Origin: Gossypium raimondii
Taxonomy: Eukaryota; Streptophyta; Magnoliopsida; Malvales; Malvaceae
Length of the DNA stretch: 64,000 bases
Assembly: GCF_025698545.1 (NCBI RefSeq)
Contig: NC_068567.1
Span: 1,922,001 to 1,986,000, forward strand
Direction of reading: 5' to 3'
In this document: one piece after another, positions 12,320-23,977 of the stretch
How positions within the stretch are numbered: position 1 is the stretch's first letter
Layout: every line of letters starts with the position of its first letter
Program-made: the position numbers and the translations under genes
The notes under the pieces: model-generated
What the model was told of the DNA's origin: nothing
The model's database searches: none
The model's input: only the letters and a program-made list of their open reading frames with translations

Positions 12320-12567
12320 TGTTAGATTTGTATGACCTGAACCCCGTTTGATCCAACTTGAAAAGTTCGAGGTGCAACTCACATGTTAAAGAAATAAAAT
12401 AAAGAGGCAAAATTGGAGATCTGTGGGGACCTTGCTGCACAAGTTGAATCCGTATAGAACTATACTTCTTCTATTAGACAAGTTGTTTAAACCTTAAAAA
12501 CTGCACATAGCCACAAACCCTCTTGTATTGTTGTTTTTCAATATTAGTAAATTTATCCTTCCTTGCA
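12320..12567 (+). mobile_element. Decayed copia-type LTR fragment
   Basis: It starts TGTTAGATTTGTATGACC and contains GCTGCACAAGTTGAATCC and ACTTCTTCTATTAGA. These correspond to TGTTAGAAG, GCTGCACAAGTGAATTC and TTTCCTCTATTTGA in the solo LTR at 30601-30974. It may end at CCTTCCTTGCA (12567). No target duplication was found. It may belong with the integrase remnant 1.1 kb downstream. Confidence 0.42.
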
Positions 12568-13715
12568 TGTAATTTTTTTCTCAATAAAATTTTTTCACGT
12601 AAAATTTATATGTTTTTATTTTTCTTTCTTATTGCTTTACGATAATTTCTAGTGTATTATTAACGTATTAGTAAACTCAATGCCAACTCTACATTCAAAA
12701 CTAAATGGAGTTCTCTAATTTGACAATTGAAGTTCCACGCATAAGATATTATATTGAGACATGTTTCTTTTAAAATAAAAATAAAATAAAATTGTCTTCA
12801 AATTTTCTGTTTATAGAATGATTTAATGAGTAATTAATTTAATCAACTTGGGAAAGAAGCAGACCAATCAAATATAATAATCTAAATACAAAATAAACGC
12901 AACCGCTTTTTATAGTGAAACTATCAAATAATCCAATTATATAATTAGTATGACCATTAATTAAAAATTATTTTAAGATAATGTTTCCTACTTTATCATT
13001 TCTAATATTGCAATTGAATTTATGTGTTTATTTTGTTGTTTTTAATAATTTGGTGGTATTCTGCATATATTAATATGGTTAGTTTATATGAGACAATAAA
13101 TCGAAGTTTACATTAGTATCGTTAAATCATATGCATGGTAAATCAAAAGTATACTAGTTTAAATATACTAGTTAGTTGTCATAGTCGATTAGACCATTCT
13201 AATCAATAATGATGTGATAATATAAGAATTTATATGAATATTTATTAAAGAATCTAGAGATTCTTCATTTATCAAGTGTTGTTGTTCTCATATATACTAA
13301 ACTTCACTAGCAAAAGTTGATATTTGATCTCTTGCATTTCTAGAAGAAATATTGATCTATTTTATCCAGCAAGTGGATGTTTTGATATCACATTTGAGTT
13401 ATCAACGCGCAACCTGTAGTTCGCGAGATTACTTGTTTAATGATTTGTTGAAAAAAACTTTCAGATCATGCAATCGAGACAATTCTTGCTAATTTTGGTG
13501 AGTTTATTTTTCAGATTTTTAATGATCATTGTATGTTAAATTGCCGGTGTGAGTAAACTACGGAAAGCCTAATGTTTAAGTGTATAAAATAGTTTAACAT
13601 AATTAATAATTAACTACCTCAAGTTAGTAGTTAAATCATGTTTTTTTAGAACAAAAGTTTTTGTATATATGTATAAGAATATGATATTTTATATGAACTG
13701 AAACTTATATGCATC

Positions 13716-14225
13716 ATGCTAATAAGTTATGATAAACACTCTCCATTACACTTGACTTTTGGTCATGAGCCAAATGCAACCCATTTTAGAATTTCTGAAT
13801 GTGCGATAATATGTTTAAATTGCTCCACTACAATGCATAAAACGAGTAGTGAAAGAAAGTTGGAAATATGCATTAGTTATGAGTCTCCTTGTATTATTAG
13901 TTGTTTTGAACGAATTGGAGATTCAATTATGACATGATTTGTATTTTGATTTGACAGCTTTCACAACTTTAACAACTGTATGAAATAATTACTTGTAATA
14001 AGTTATCATTATCTAGATCCTCATATAAAGTAATTTGAGCTAAAAGTTCAAAAGATAATTCACTGTATTAAGAATTAACTGTCAGATGCATTTACTGACC
14101 TAATAAGAATAACCAAGTATTATATATCAACTGATATTTTGAAGTCCCGGTAGGACAATTTGTTAGAATAAATGAAAATAATGCATGCTTGAAGCATAAT
14201 AGATTGATTGGTTCCAAAATCTAGA
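13716..14225 (+). pseudogene. Ty1/copia integrase C-terminal remnant
   Basis: The frame at 13716-13937 reads SPLHLTFGHEPNATHFRIS and later YESPCIISCFE. This matches the integrase end of plant copia polyproteins (SPLQLVFGQEPNISHLRIF, then YESPSIIKYLEP, from memory). Further pieces in shifted frames follow: FTDLIRITKYYIS near 14091-14130 and VPVGQFVRINENN near 14145-14185, then LIGSK. The order is that of an intact copia pol, but stops and frameshifts separate the pieces. No reverse transcriptase or terminal repeats are recognisable nearby, so this is an old, dead fragment. Confidence 0.62.
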
Positions 14226-16182
14226 TACTCATATAGTGGAGACAATGCTCTGAAAAGATCTAACACATAACTAATTATTAAAACGCCAGAAGAGATTTAT
14301 TATTCTACTATAATTCTTCAGATAATCCATGTAATAATTTTATACTCCTAATTACTAGGACAAGGTAAGAGTGTTAATATTATTATTTTTAATTATCATA
14401 TTAATCGCTATTAATTAAGTTCTATAAGAGATAAATTAAAACTTAATATATGATTATGTTTAAAATATTATATTTTAATTAATTATTACAATTTATCTAA
14501 AACATTATTTTTCAATTATTAAAAAATACATCATTATGATTTTATTTGAAAATTATTATTTATGATTTCTGTCTAAAACATTATTAAGTTGTTGTATAAA
14601 TTTAATGCTTTATATTAAATTTTTATTATAAATTTTATTCAAAAAATATTATTTAAATAACAGTGGATTAATAAAATGAAGAAAATCAGTTGATAAATAT
14701 CATTGAATATTAAACACCTATTAATCTTTTCCAGTATTAAACTATAATTTTAATATAAAAAACTAAAAAGTTGGGCAAAGCCTAATCATAAACCCTGCCA
14801 TAATGATTCTTTCCAAGCTTTGGCTGGATGAGAATTTTAAGTATAAAAATAAAGTAAACAATAAAATATTTGCAATGTAGTTACACTGCTATATTTTAAT
14901 TATTATTATAATTAAATTATAATCATTTAAGTGGCAATAAACAAAGAATTTACCTCGGTTCTCGTTCCTGTTGAATTATTTAGAGAAATAATAGGTGTCT
15001 CGAAGTTAAAATAGAATTTGGTCAAATAGTGGAAGGTTTGCATGTGAATGTGTGCATCAATGATTGAACCTCAAGTTGGCTCAATATTAACCTATCCTTT
15101 GTAATTTGCCGACCTCCATCGTTAATATTTAAATACATACAAATATTTATTTATTGTAAATGAAGTCTTGGCTTGTTAGTTAAAAACGGGTTTGGGTTTT
15201 TCAATATCCACATTTGAATTTTATCATGTGAAATTGTGATGAGTGGAAGTCATATTTGAAAAAATTATTTTCTGAATCCTTCCTACCGCATTATTTATAA
15301 TTCATTTCTAATTATTTAATGATATTTTAATATTTTTTTCATGTCATTAATATATAATTTTGATAATTTTTTATTTCTAATCCCAAATATTGAATCCTAA
15401 ACCCAAACCTAGAACCTTGAATAGGATTTGAGGTTTAGAATTTGAAATTCTTGATTTGAGGCTCAAGGTTCAAGGTAAAAAAATTATTAAAATTATGTAT
15501 CTGAGACATGAAAAAAATTGTTGAAATGTTAATAAATAATTGAAAAGAGACCATAAATAATGTGGTGAGAAGGGCCTACAAAATAATTTTTTGTCATGTT
15601 TGGGTTTTGTTATTTTACAGTTTGATCTAATTATTGTTTCGTTATGCTTTGTACTAGCTTAATTTTACATTATAGTTAATTGAACATATATTTAATCTCA
15701 CCGTATAGTGACTATCTTTCACCTACTGAGCACATTTTGAAAGAACTATTTATGAAAAATCCTTTATTCTCATTATTTAATTTAAAATTAATTTTAAATG
15801 TGAATTATTTGGATTTACAATAATTATGTATGTAAAATAGATTAAATGAAAAGCAATATGTAATATTTTCCTATTTATTGTCCACCCTACTTCAAACTTA
15901 AGCAATGAATCAAATATATTTGGATTTGTGCATGATGTTGATCATTTGAAGGTAATGCATTATTTGGGGTTATCGACATAATCATTATTCAAGGACGGTG
16001 TCAATGACATTTGGGATAATGAAGAATTTTTTCGAGGGTGACATGATAATGTTTAATTATTTTGATTAGAGATGATAAATAGATTTAAGAATTATATCAA
16101 AAATTATTAGATAATTTCATCTAATCATGACAAAAAACCTTATGAATTTCGAGAAAATTTAATTTTAAGGTAGAATTATTGA
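14226..16182. other. Intergenic, no gene seen
   Basis: AT-rich. About 15163-15260 resembles a second SINE family (GTCTTGGCTTGTTAGTTAAA, then TTTTATCATGTGAAATTGTG) also seen at 32716-32830. Confidence 0.45.
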
Positions 16183-16310
16183 TTGAGTTTTAATTTGATT
16201 CGTATTGGTATTCTTATTAATAAAGACAATACGGGTTCGAGTATATTGAAATGCATTCTCTTCTTATTTAAAAATTATATCGATAGTGAACTTTTAGCTA
16301 CAGTGATGAT
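16183..16310 (+). repeat. tRNA-type SINE copy, diverged
   Basis: TTTTAATTTGATTCGTATTGG replaces the A box, while the B box GGGTTCGAGTATATTGAA is well kept. The CATTCTCTTCTTATTTA block follows. Confidence 0.6.
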
Positions 16311-16617
16311 GTTGGATTTTCATCATCCAAAGCAAAGATGTTTATCACCAAAGTTTCAAAACTTTTCTCTATGCAATAAATTGTTAGTTTTGATATTATA
16401 AACTTTTGATATAATAACAATTAAGATGAAATTTATATATTATATTTATTAAGTCATTTGGTGAAAATATGGTTGAAAACTTCATCAAACATTTTCAAGA
16501 CTCGCAAAAACTCAAAAACAAGTTTTATATATGTTTCATAGTGTTCCAAATGTTTTTTAGTCAATACCAAAGTGTAAGGAGTTCAAATATTTTTCAAAGC
16601 ATTTTGGTAACTAAGTA

Positions 16618-17310
16618 TAGGGGTGAGTAAAACTCGATTAGATTCGAAAAAATAAAAAAAAATTTGAATTTCGAGTTAATCGAATCAAGTTATTCAAATT
16701 ATTTGAATATGATCAAATAAGTAATTCGAGTTTCAAGTTCGAATCAAGTTGAATTTCACAATTCGAATAACTTGAATAACTTGAATGACAGATTGGTGTA
16801 AATACCCTTTTGGTCATTGTCAAGTTTGAAAATGAGAAAATTGATCTCTCTCAACAAAAATTAAAAAATCAAAATATTTATAAAAATTCTAAAATTTTAT
16901 TTTTTTAAAATATAAAATTCTAAAAAATTTCTAAAATTATATAAAAATTACAAATTTTCTAGAATAATAATTTTGGGACTTAAATAAGTTAATTAATGAT
17001 TTATGTTTATCATACTAAAGTATTTTTATTATTATTTTGCTTTGGAAAAGTTTTGAAATATATATGTTTTCAAATTTATGTGCTCTAGCATTAGTTATAT
17101 TGTAACAAGATTTTAATTTGACATGTTTAATTTTTAAATTTAATTCAAAAAATTTCATTCAATTCGATTCGATTCAATTCAACTTGACTCGAATTTCATT
17201 TCACTCGACTCGATTAGAAAAAAATTCAAATTGAGTTAGGATGATAAAATAGAACTCGTCAACTCGATTAACTCAAAAAAATTCACTCGATTCAGTCGAA
17301 CTCTCACCAT
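16618..17310. mobile_element. Non-autonomous inverted-repeat element, family F, copy 1 (uninterrupted)
   Basis: The left end GGGGTGAGTAAAACTCGATT faces the right end CACTCGATTCAGTCGAACTC, TCACC, as an imperfect inverted repeat made of TCGA/TCGAG-rich sequence. The interior includes AAATACCCTTTTGGTCATTG and ATGTGCTCTAGCATTAG. The copy at 30130-31215 has the same layout plus an inserted solo LTR. At 17065-17080 this copy shows the empty site, ATATG followed by TTTTCAAATTTATGTG. Confidence 0.65.
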
Positions 17311-17375
17311 TAACTAAGTCTTGATACTTGCAAGTCAATAGCTAACAACACTTCTAGAGGGATCACACATATTTG

Positions 17376-17525
17376 CTACAGTTTGCCTAATGGAGTTCGC
17401 ATACATAACAATTTATGTAAGCGTTTGCACCTAGGGCTCTCAAATATCAACTACAGTTTGCCTAACAGAGTTCGCATGTATATCAGTTTATATAAGGGTT
17501 CGCACCTATGGGGGTTCGCTTATAG
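17376..17525 (+). repeat. Imperfect 76-base tandem duplication
   Basis: CTACAGTTTGCCTAATGGAG at 17376 recurs as CTACAGTTTGCCTAACAGAG at 17452. Both are followed by TTCGCAT, an ARTTTATRTAAG block and CGCACCTA or GCACCTA. Two units only. Confidence 0.7.
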
Positions 17526-18067
17526 ATTACCTTACTTTCTAATACTTCAATTGATTAATCATACACAATGATTTAAGTTTAGATCCCACACCTGATTGAA
17601 GACACAAAAACCTTAATTTGGATGAGGAGATTGAGGATCTACTAGGAGGAGAGGGACAAATTTGAAAACCTTGAAATCTTTGGTTGAAAATTGATTCGGC
17701 AATGGAGGAAAAAAGAAAACTTTGAGAGTTGTTCTTGAAAAATTCTCTAGATAAAAATTCTAGGATTTGAAAAGTTTAACTATTTATAATACTCTTTTTC
17801 CCTAATTGAAATAGGATTAGGAATTAATTTAGAATTTAAATTAAGGATTAAATTTAAAAAAATCGGGCTGGGCTAGTTTGAAAATTCAGCACTTTTATGG
17901 GGTAAAAATAAGAAAATAAAATGGAAAGGTGCACAAAAGGTTTTAAACTTGCTACCTAAGGGAAACCTAAGGCTTTACTATTGAGCCAACAAATTCATTC
18001 TTATTAATTCCTTATCAAAAATCTAAATTTTATTCCTATTTCTTCTATCCTAATTTTGGGATGTGAC

Positions 18068-18245
18068 AAAAAGTACCATGGAGGCCCTTATACTAAGATT
18101 GCATTTTCCCCCCTCTACTAAAAAAATAGGTAAATTAATCCTTATACGTTAGATCAAAAAGTAATTTGGTCATTATGTTAAAAATTCCATTCATTTTACT
18201 GTTAAAAACTTGTGCACCTTACTTTTTGCACAGTTGAAGTGTTAA
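18068..18245. mobile_element. MITE family A, 5' half only
   Basis: It begins AAAAAGTACCATGGAGGCCC, has TTAATCCTTATACGTTAGAT and ends in the ACTGTTAAAAACTTGTG centre block. The second half that completes the other copies is missing. Confidence 0.6.
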
Positions 18246-20417
18246 GGCACTTTAATGATATTGATTTTTTTTCTTAAACTTTACACAACTTATGTCATCA
18301 GCCAGGTCTATCCCCAAATCTGGGTCCTGAATCAATAAAATGGAAACAATATTGGGTTAATTTGTCTTTGGGCAACTTTAGTACATGATGTTAGTTGAAT
18401 CCTCAAGATTTGGGGACCAAAAAGCAATTAATAAAAATAAATTAAATATGAAGATATTGAACTTTTGTAGTCTTGTTTGGTCGACTTCATCACCTTAAAA
18501 TTTTAAATAAAAATCCAAAAATATAATGAAGATTTATAAAATAAGAATGGATCAAGGATTTCTATGGCTCAAAAAAAAATTTAATTAATTGAAACCAAAA
18601 AGGAAAAGAAAATTCCTGGATCCTCCATAGTCCACTCCACAGCACACCTCTTTCACAAATAATTCACATTGTGAGATCCTTAACATCTTCTTCTTCATCA
18701 GTTTATTTAAAGCAAAAAAAAAAATTTGAAAAAAAAATAATTTTCTTTTCTCTCTTTCTGACATTGTAATTATAATGAATTAAATAAAATTAAATATAGT
18801 ATTAAAAGAAATCTGACCCACCTTTTTTCCTTTGTGCATTAATCATTAATCATTGATAATTAACACAAACAGTTGTAGTGTTTTGTGCCCAACAAAAAAA
18901 AGATATTTGATTAATTAATATGTACAGATATTGATTAATGATGATTTAATGAGTTTTGTTGATATTTTAGAACTTGTTAATGTTATTTAATAATAATATT
19001 TATAGTAAGTTTAAACATTACGGTACTCATTAATAATTATAATTTTAAGAAATTTGTTTTGAATTTAAGGTTATAAATGTTGAAAATTTACTTTAATTTA
19101 TCAAAATTTTGATTTAAAAATATTTTCATTAATAAACAAGTAATGCACATGTTACAGATTAGGATTAAATTGGTACAGAAAATTGGAGTAGCATCCATTC
19201 CCATCAAACTTGCAATTCACCTTAATCAAGTATTAGTAATACCATTTTTAGACTTCTCTAATGACAAATACCTATCAATAGATTTGACATTATTAAAGAA
19301 CACTCCTTCGCGTTGATGTCATACAAAATTAGTTCTTGTATGCTAAATCATCTTTCTCTTTATCTCAAAATCTGGTCTTTTGTCCGATATTATAATATTT
19401 TATTTTAACAAAATTTACTTACGACAATTCTCAATGGATTTAGCTGATGACTTTGATAATTGACATACATACATCATAACACAACCAAAAAATAGTAGAG
19501 ACTAAATTAACTAAAATTGACCACTCCCTCTTGCAAAGAGATTCATTTTATTTGTTTTCAAACAGTTTTGAGAAAAACTTGAAATAACAAGACTTTTGTT
19601 AACTTAATTGTACTTTATAAACACTAAGAAGTTAGCCCAATTGGGTAATTGGTAGGTCTTACCATTAATTTAATAAAAATAAAAATTTAAATTTAAGTGT
19701 TTACCCATAAATTGAATTAATTTTTAATTTTCGTAAAGTAAAAAATCAAATTCCGATAAATTAAAGTAGAATGATTAACTTTTCAATTTTCAATTTATAT
19801 TTAAACTCATTATTTTATTAAATATCACCTTAACTAATACTGAACAAGATTAAAGTTAAAAAATAATAATAAATTAGATTTTCAAACGAGTTTAGAATGA
19901 TGTGAAATGTTCTTTTAATTACTTATACTAGTACATATAAAAGGAAGGCGTAAGGCTTTTCTTACATGACACCTGTCCAGTCTTTTTTCCTTTTATTACA
20001 CGATAATATAATGGTTAAATTATGATTCTAATCTCTATTTTAAAAAATTATATAGGAACGATTAAATTTTAGTTTTGATTTGTGTGTTTCACTTAAATTT
20101 GAGGTTTAATCTTTATATTTTAATTTTGAAATAATATGGTACTTCAACTTTTATAATATTATTAATTAGTCTAAATAATTTATTCCGTTAAAATCTTGAT
20201 GTGAAATTTTAAAATTGTTAATACTATTAAAATTCTCTATTAAATAAATGTTCGTTACAATGTCATTTTCTTACATGAATATCAAATGAGTTTTTTTATT
20301 TCAAAATGTTACACGAATGAATTTAACAAAATAATTTTAACAACATTAACAAATAGAACTACATTTTTAAACTTGAAAAGTAGAAGAACTAAATTTTTGA
20401 AAATAAAAGTATGATGA
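18246..20417. other. Intergenic, no gene seen
   Basis: AT-rich with homopolymer runs. Nothing with coding character. The stretch around 18600-18720 is mixed-composition, low-copy-looking sequence without an open frame. Confidence 0.45.
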
Positions 20418-20860
20418 CTGTTACGATTTGGGAACCGATTGTCTAAGTGACCGATAGGATCTGGACCTCTGACTTGGAAGAAAAATATTCGCCTACAGGC
20501 ATAGTCAGCTGAGGACCTCACGAGAATGCAAGATGTTCGCAAAAATAGCTTGTGCAGGAAGCCTGCGGGAGAGCTCGCGTAAGCCTCGCAGAAATGAGGC
20601 CGCAAGAGGAGAGCTCGAGTAAACCTCGTAGGGACGAGGCCGCGAGCTATGTCTGCGAAGAGGACCCCCGCTCATAATTGGCAGGTACGATGTTCGCTGG
20701 AGAGTCAGTCCCAGGGTCAGGAAAGACTGCGTGCTCTGCAGGCAAGCGTCCAATAAGCTGAGGGAGGCCCAAAGAATGTCAACACTAGGGACAAATAATG
20801 TCAATACCCTCTGCTCAAAGGCCAAGACAAAACACTCGGCCCTATTGTGAGTTGTAATAG
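20418..20860. repeat. GC-rich island with a 40-base tandem duplication, probably LTR debris
   Basis: From TGTTACGATTTGGGAACC to about 20860 the composition jumps well above the AT-rich surroundings and CpG is frequent. Two 40-base units, 20569-20608 and 20609-20648, share GAGAGCTCG, GTAA, CCTCG and GAGGCCGC. Minus-strand open frames of 98 and 106 codons overlap here but show no recognisable family and are probably a by-product of GC content. The start TGTT and the composition suggest an LTR fragment; no end or target duplication was found. Confidence 0.5.
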
Positions 20861-21702
20861 TATTAGTAGGAATGCGTAAAAATATAACTCATGTGTTTCT
20901 CTTAATACAACACGAAAAAATATTACTCAACAAAGACTAAATTCTAAATATATGAATAATAGAGCAACTTAGAATATACTATAACTCTTTAACTTTTTTA
21001 CTTTATAATTTAACTAAAAAATAAATATTTAACCCAACAGGGTACAAGTGGATAGAAGTTTTATTATTATTTTACAATCTTCAATACAAATGACATCATC
21101 CTAATTTTGCTCCACCGATAATATAAGGAAAATACAGAATTTACTCTACAATTAAAAAATAAACATCAATTGTTGTAAATGTTTTTATTAATAAAAAAAT
21201 TAATCATAATGGCAGCCCCTCTTTCAAAAGCTGGTTTGAAGTTTGAACTTTGAAGGGCGTCATTTTCCTCCTCCGTTCCTTCCACCGTCTATTACGCAGT
21301 TTTAGGCTGAGATTTTCGTACTACTAGCATTTAATTTTCTTTATATATTAAATTAATTAAAAAATAAATTTAAAAAAGAAAAGGTCAAACAGACATTTGC
21401 TTTGCTTGCTTTATCTATCCCTGCTTGCTCATCATTTTCGCTCATTTCATCTCTCACTTTTTTCTTCTCTTTTGCCTTTGCCTTGGCATTTGCTTTTTCT
21501 AAATTCCAGCAATCTCTTTACTCTTTGCTTTCATTTTCCCTTAATTCAGTCACAAAAGCATCATCATTATTATCATTGTTTAACCACTCTCTTTCTTTTT
21601 CACTCAATTCTACTACTAAAATTCTGGGTTTTGTTTTCTGATTCTTGATTCTCAGTTTTCACTTTGATTATCGATCTGGGTTTGTGTTTTTTTTTTTTGG
21701 TC
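20861..21702. other. 5' flank and presumed leader of the bHLH gene
   Basis: The last 330 bases change from AT-rich to a TC-rich sequence (TCTCACTTTTTTCTTCTC and similar), typical of a plant leader. I see no ATG between about 21370 and the start codon at 21703, so the main ATG should be the first one reached. Confidence 0.5.
21342..21349 (+). promoter_or_regulatory. Candidate TATA box for the bHLH gene
   Basis: TATATATT within CTTTATATATTAAATT, some 30 bases before the change to a TC-rich, ATG-free stretch that leads to the start codon. In AT-rich DNA this is only a weak call. Confidence 0.25.
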
Positions 21703-23449
21703 ATGGAAAAAGACAAAGCTTTTATGTCTGAAGAGCTGAAGAACAGAACAACAACACGACAACAACAACCAGCTTGGAACCCTTGTGGTTTTATGACAGA
21801 AATGTCAACAAATGAGCTGAATTGTGGAACAGAACAAGTTGGGAACTATTTTTTCAATCCAAATTGGGAAAATTCAATGGATCAGAGCGATCCCTTTGAA
21901 TCAGCATTAAGTTCCATGGTGTCTTCTCCAGCTGCTTCCAATGTTGGTTCCGGTGAAAATGTAATGATGCGGGAATTAATTGGAAAATTATGGAATATAT
22001 GCAATTCTAAAGATATCATCACCAACAGTACTAATGCTTCATCTTATAGTACGCCATTGAATTCACCTCCATTTTCAACTGACCCTGGATTTGCTGAAAG
22101 AGCTGCTAGATTTTCTTGTTTTGGTGGCTTAAATGATCCATTAAGGGATTCACTTAAGCTTTCAGGTCATGTTAATGGAACTCAAACCATTAAGAACAGT
22201 ACCCTTTCAAGATCTTCTTCACCAGAAAATGCAGAATCTGGTGTTTCTAAGGAAGAATCTTCAGTTTCTGAACAACTCCCAGGTGGTAATAACAAGAAAA
22301 GGAAATCAATTCCAAGGGGAAAAGCAAAAGAAACTCCATCACCAGCAACTGTTGATGCCAAGGTTGCAGCTGAGAATAATGATGAATCCAATGCTAAAAG
22401 AAGCAAACAAAATGGCACTGTTAAAGCTTCAAATAAGGAGGATTCAAAGCCACCAGAGCCACCAAAGGACTATATCCATGTTAGGGCAAGAAGGGGTCAA
22501 GCAACTGATAGTCATAGTCTTGCTGAAAGAGTATGAAAAACCTTTAGAAATTGAAACCAATGTTTTGCATGTTCTTTTGATGTTTATATTCATCTAATGA
22601 TCTTTATTATATATTGTAATTGACCAGGTTAGAAGAGAGAAAATAAGTGAAAGGATGAAGTTCCTACAGGATCTTGTTCCTGGTTGCAATAAGGTAAAAA
22701 GCATAAATAAGACTTGTGTTACTCTTAAAACATTCATGTCTGATAAAACGATGTTTGTTTCAGGTGACCGGTAAAGCAGTTATGTTAGATGAAATCATCA
22801 ACTATGTGCAGTCATTGCAACGCCAGGTCGAGGTAAGTTTGTTCGCTTGAGCCAAGTGTTTTCTCGAATTTTAATGTCGGATTTCGATTCTGATTAAACG
22901 ATTTTATTACCTGCAGTTCCTATCTATGAAGTTGGCTACTGTGAATCCAAGGATGGATGTTAACATGGAAACACTTTTATCAAAAGATGTAAGTTTTTAA
23001 TCAATTTGGTCTCTCCATTTATGCCAAACTCATCTGAATTTTTTTTAATCTTTGCATTCTTTGTGTTATGCAGATGTTCCAATCTCGTGGATTGTTGCCG
23101 CACGCTGTCTATTCGATGGAACCGACGTTCCCTTTCGGGTATCAACCACAGCAAGGACTAGCTCTTAACAATGGCATAGCCAATACTACTTCTCAACAAG
23201 GCTTTCAGTTGCCTCAAGTTAATGGTTTCATTGATGGTAATCCACAAGTTGGATCAATTTGGGAGGATGATTTACAGAGCATTGTTCAAATGGGGTTTGG
23301 ACAGAATCAAGCACAATGCTATCAAGGTAAAAGCATAATCCAACATCCGAACTATACCCGAATTCGAGTTGGAATAACACAATCGATTGATCCCTTTTTT
23401 GTTTGGTGCAGGTTCAATAGCTCCAGGCCAAGTGAAAATTGAGCTATAG
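21703..23449 (+). CDS. bHLH transcription factor, bHLH62/bHLH78 type
   Basis: Six exons with GT-AG junctions: 21703-22530, 22628-22693, 22764-22832, 22917-22988, 23074-23326, 23412-23449, giving 441 residues. The open frame extends upstream to 21664, but without an ATG; the ATG at 21703 ([11 protein letters not shown]) fits the family. The N-terminal half has [25 protein letters not shown] and [16 protein letters not shown], all family hallmarks. A KKRKS basic patch follows, then the DNA-binding region [19 protein letters not shown]. The E-box-reading residues His271, Glu275 and Arg279 are intact. The helix-loop-helix is encoded by exons 2-4 ([20 protein letters not shown]), and the end VKIEL matches bHLH78. 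These are nuclear, dimerising regulators of the subgroup that includes the cryptochrome-interacting CIB proteins. Which paralogue (62, 78 or 49) is less sure. Confidence 0.93.
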
Positions 23450-23747
23450 AAACCACCATTAAACAACACCTGATTCAGAGATGGCTTTGTAAATAGGAAG
23501 GATTCAAAACCCAATTCTTTAGAGAATTTTTACAACAAAATCCTGATTTGTAATATTTTAGGACTAATTACAATGAAGTGGTCCATATTCCACAGTTTTT
23601 TTAAAAACTTTTTAGCTTGTCTTTTGTGAGGAGGGGTTGAGAGAAGAGATGAATTTTTATGTGTACTTCTGTTTCAACCAATATGTAATTTGGCCTTACA
23701 ATTTGAGAAATTAATGAAAACTCTTTTCAGTTCATTTAGAAAATGGA

Positions 23748-23977
23748 TTAATATACTATTTGGTATCTGAATTTTACTTCAATATTCAATTTGGTATTTG
23801 AATTTGGTTTTAATGTTCAATTCATTATCAAATTAAACAACTCAATGAATGTTTGGTACATGTACTCTAGTAAAAAGATATTGAATCGAACAAGGAAAAA
23901 CTCAATTATCAAATTTAAAGAACTCAGGTACTAAATTGAACATTGAAACTAAACTCAAGTATCAAATAGTATATTAA
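23748..23977. mobile_element. MITE family C, copy 2, downstream of the bHLH gene
   Basis: Left end TTAATATACTATTTGGTATC; the right end read inward is TTAATATACTATTTGATACT, so the terminal repeats agree at 17 of the first 18 bases. It sits about 300 bases past the bHLH stop, just after the presumed 3' end. Confidence 0.72.

Noticed and set aside
20309-20825. Minus-strand frames of 98 and 106 codons
   Set aside because: They overlap in different frames over a GC-rich repeat-like island; no protein family, so probably chance openness from few stop codons.
21397-21648. Open frames in the bHLH leader as candidate uORFs
   Set aside because: They do not begin with ATG; no ATG is present in that part of the leader.
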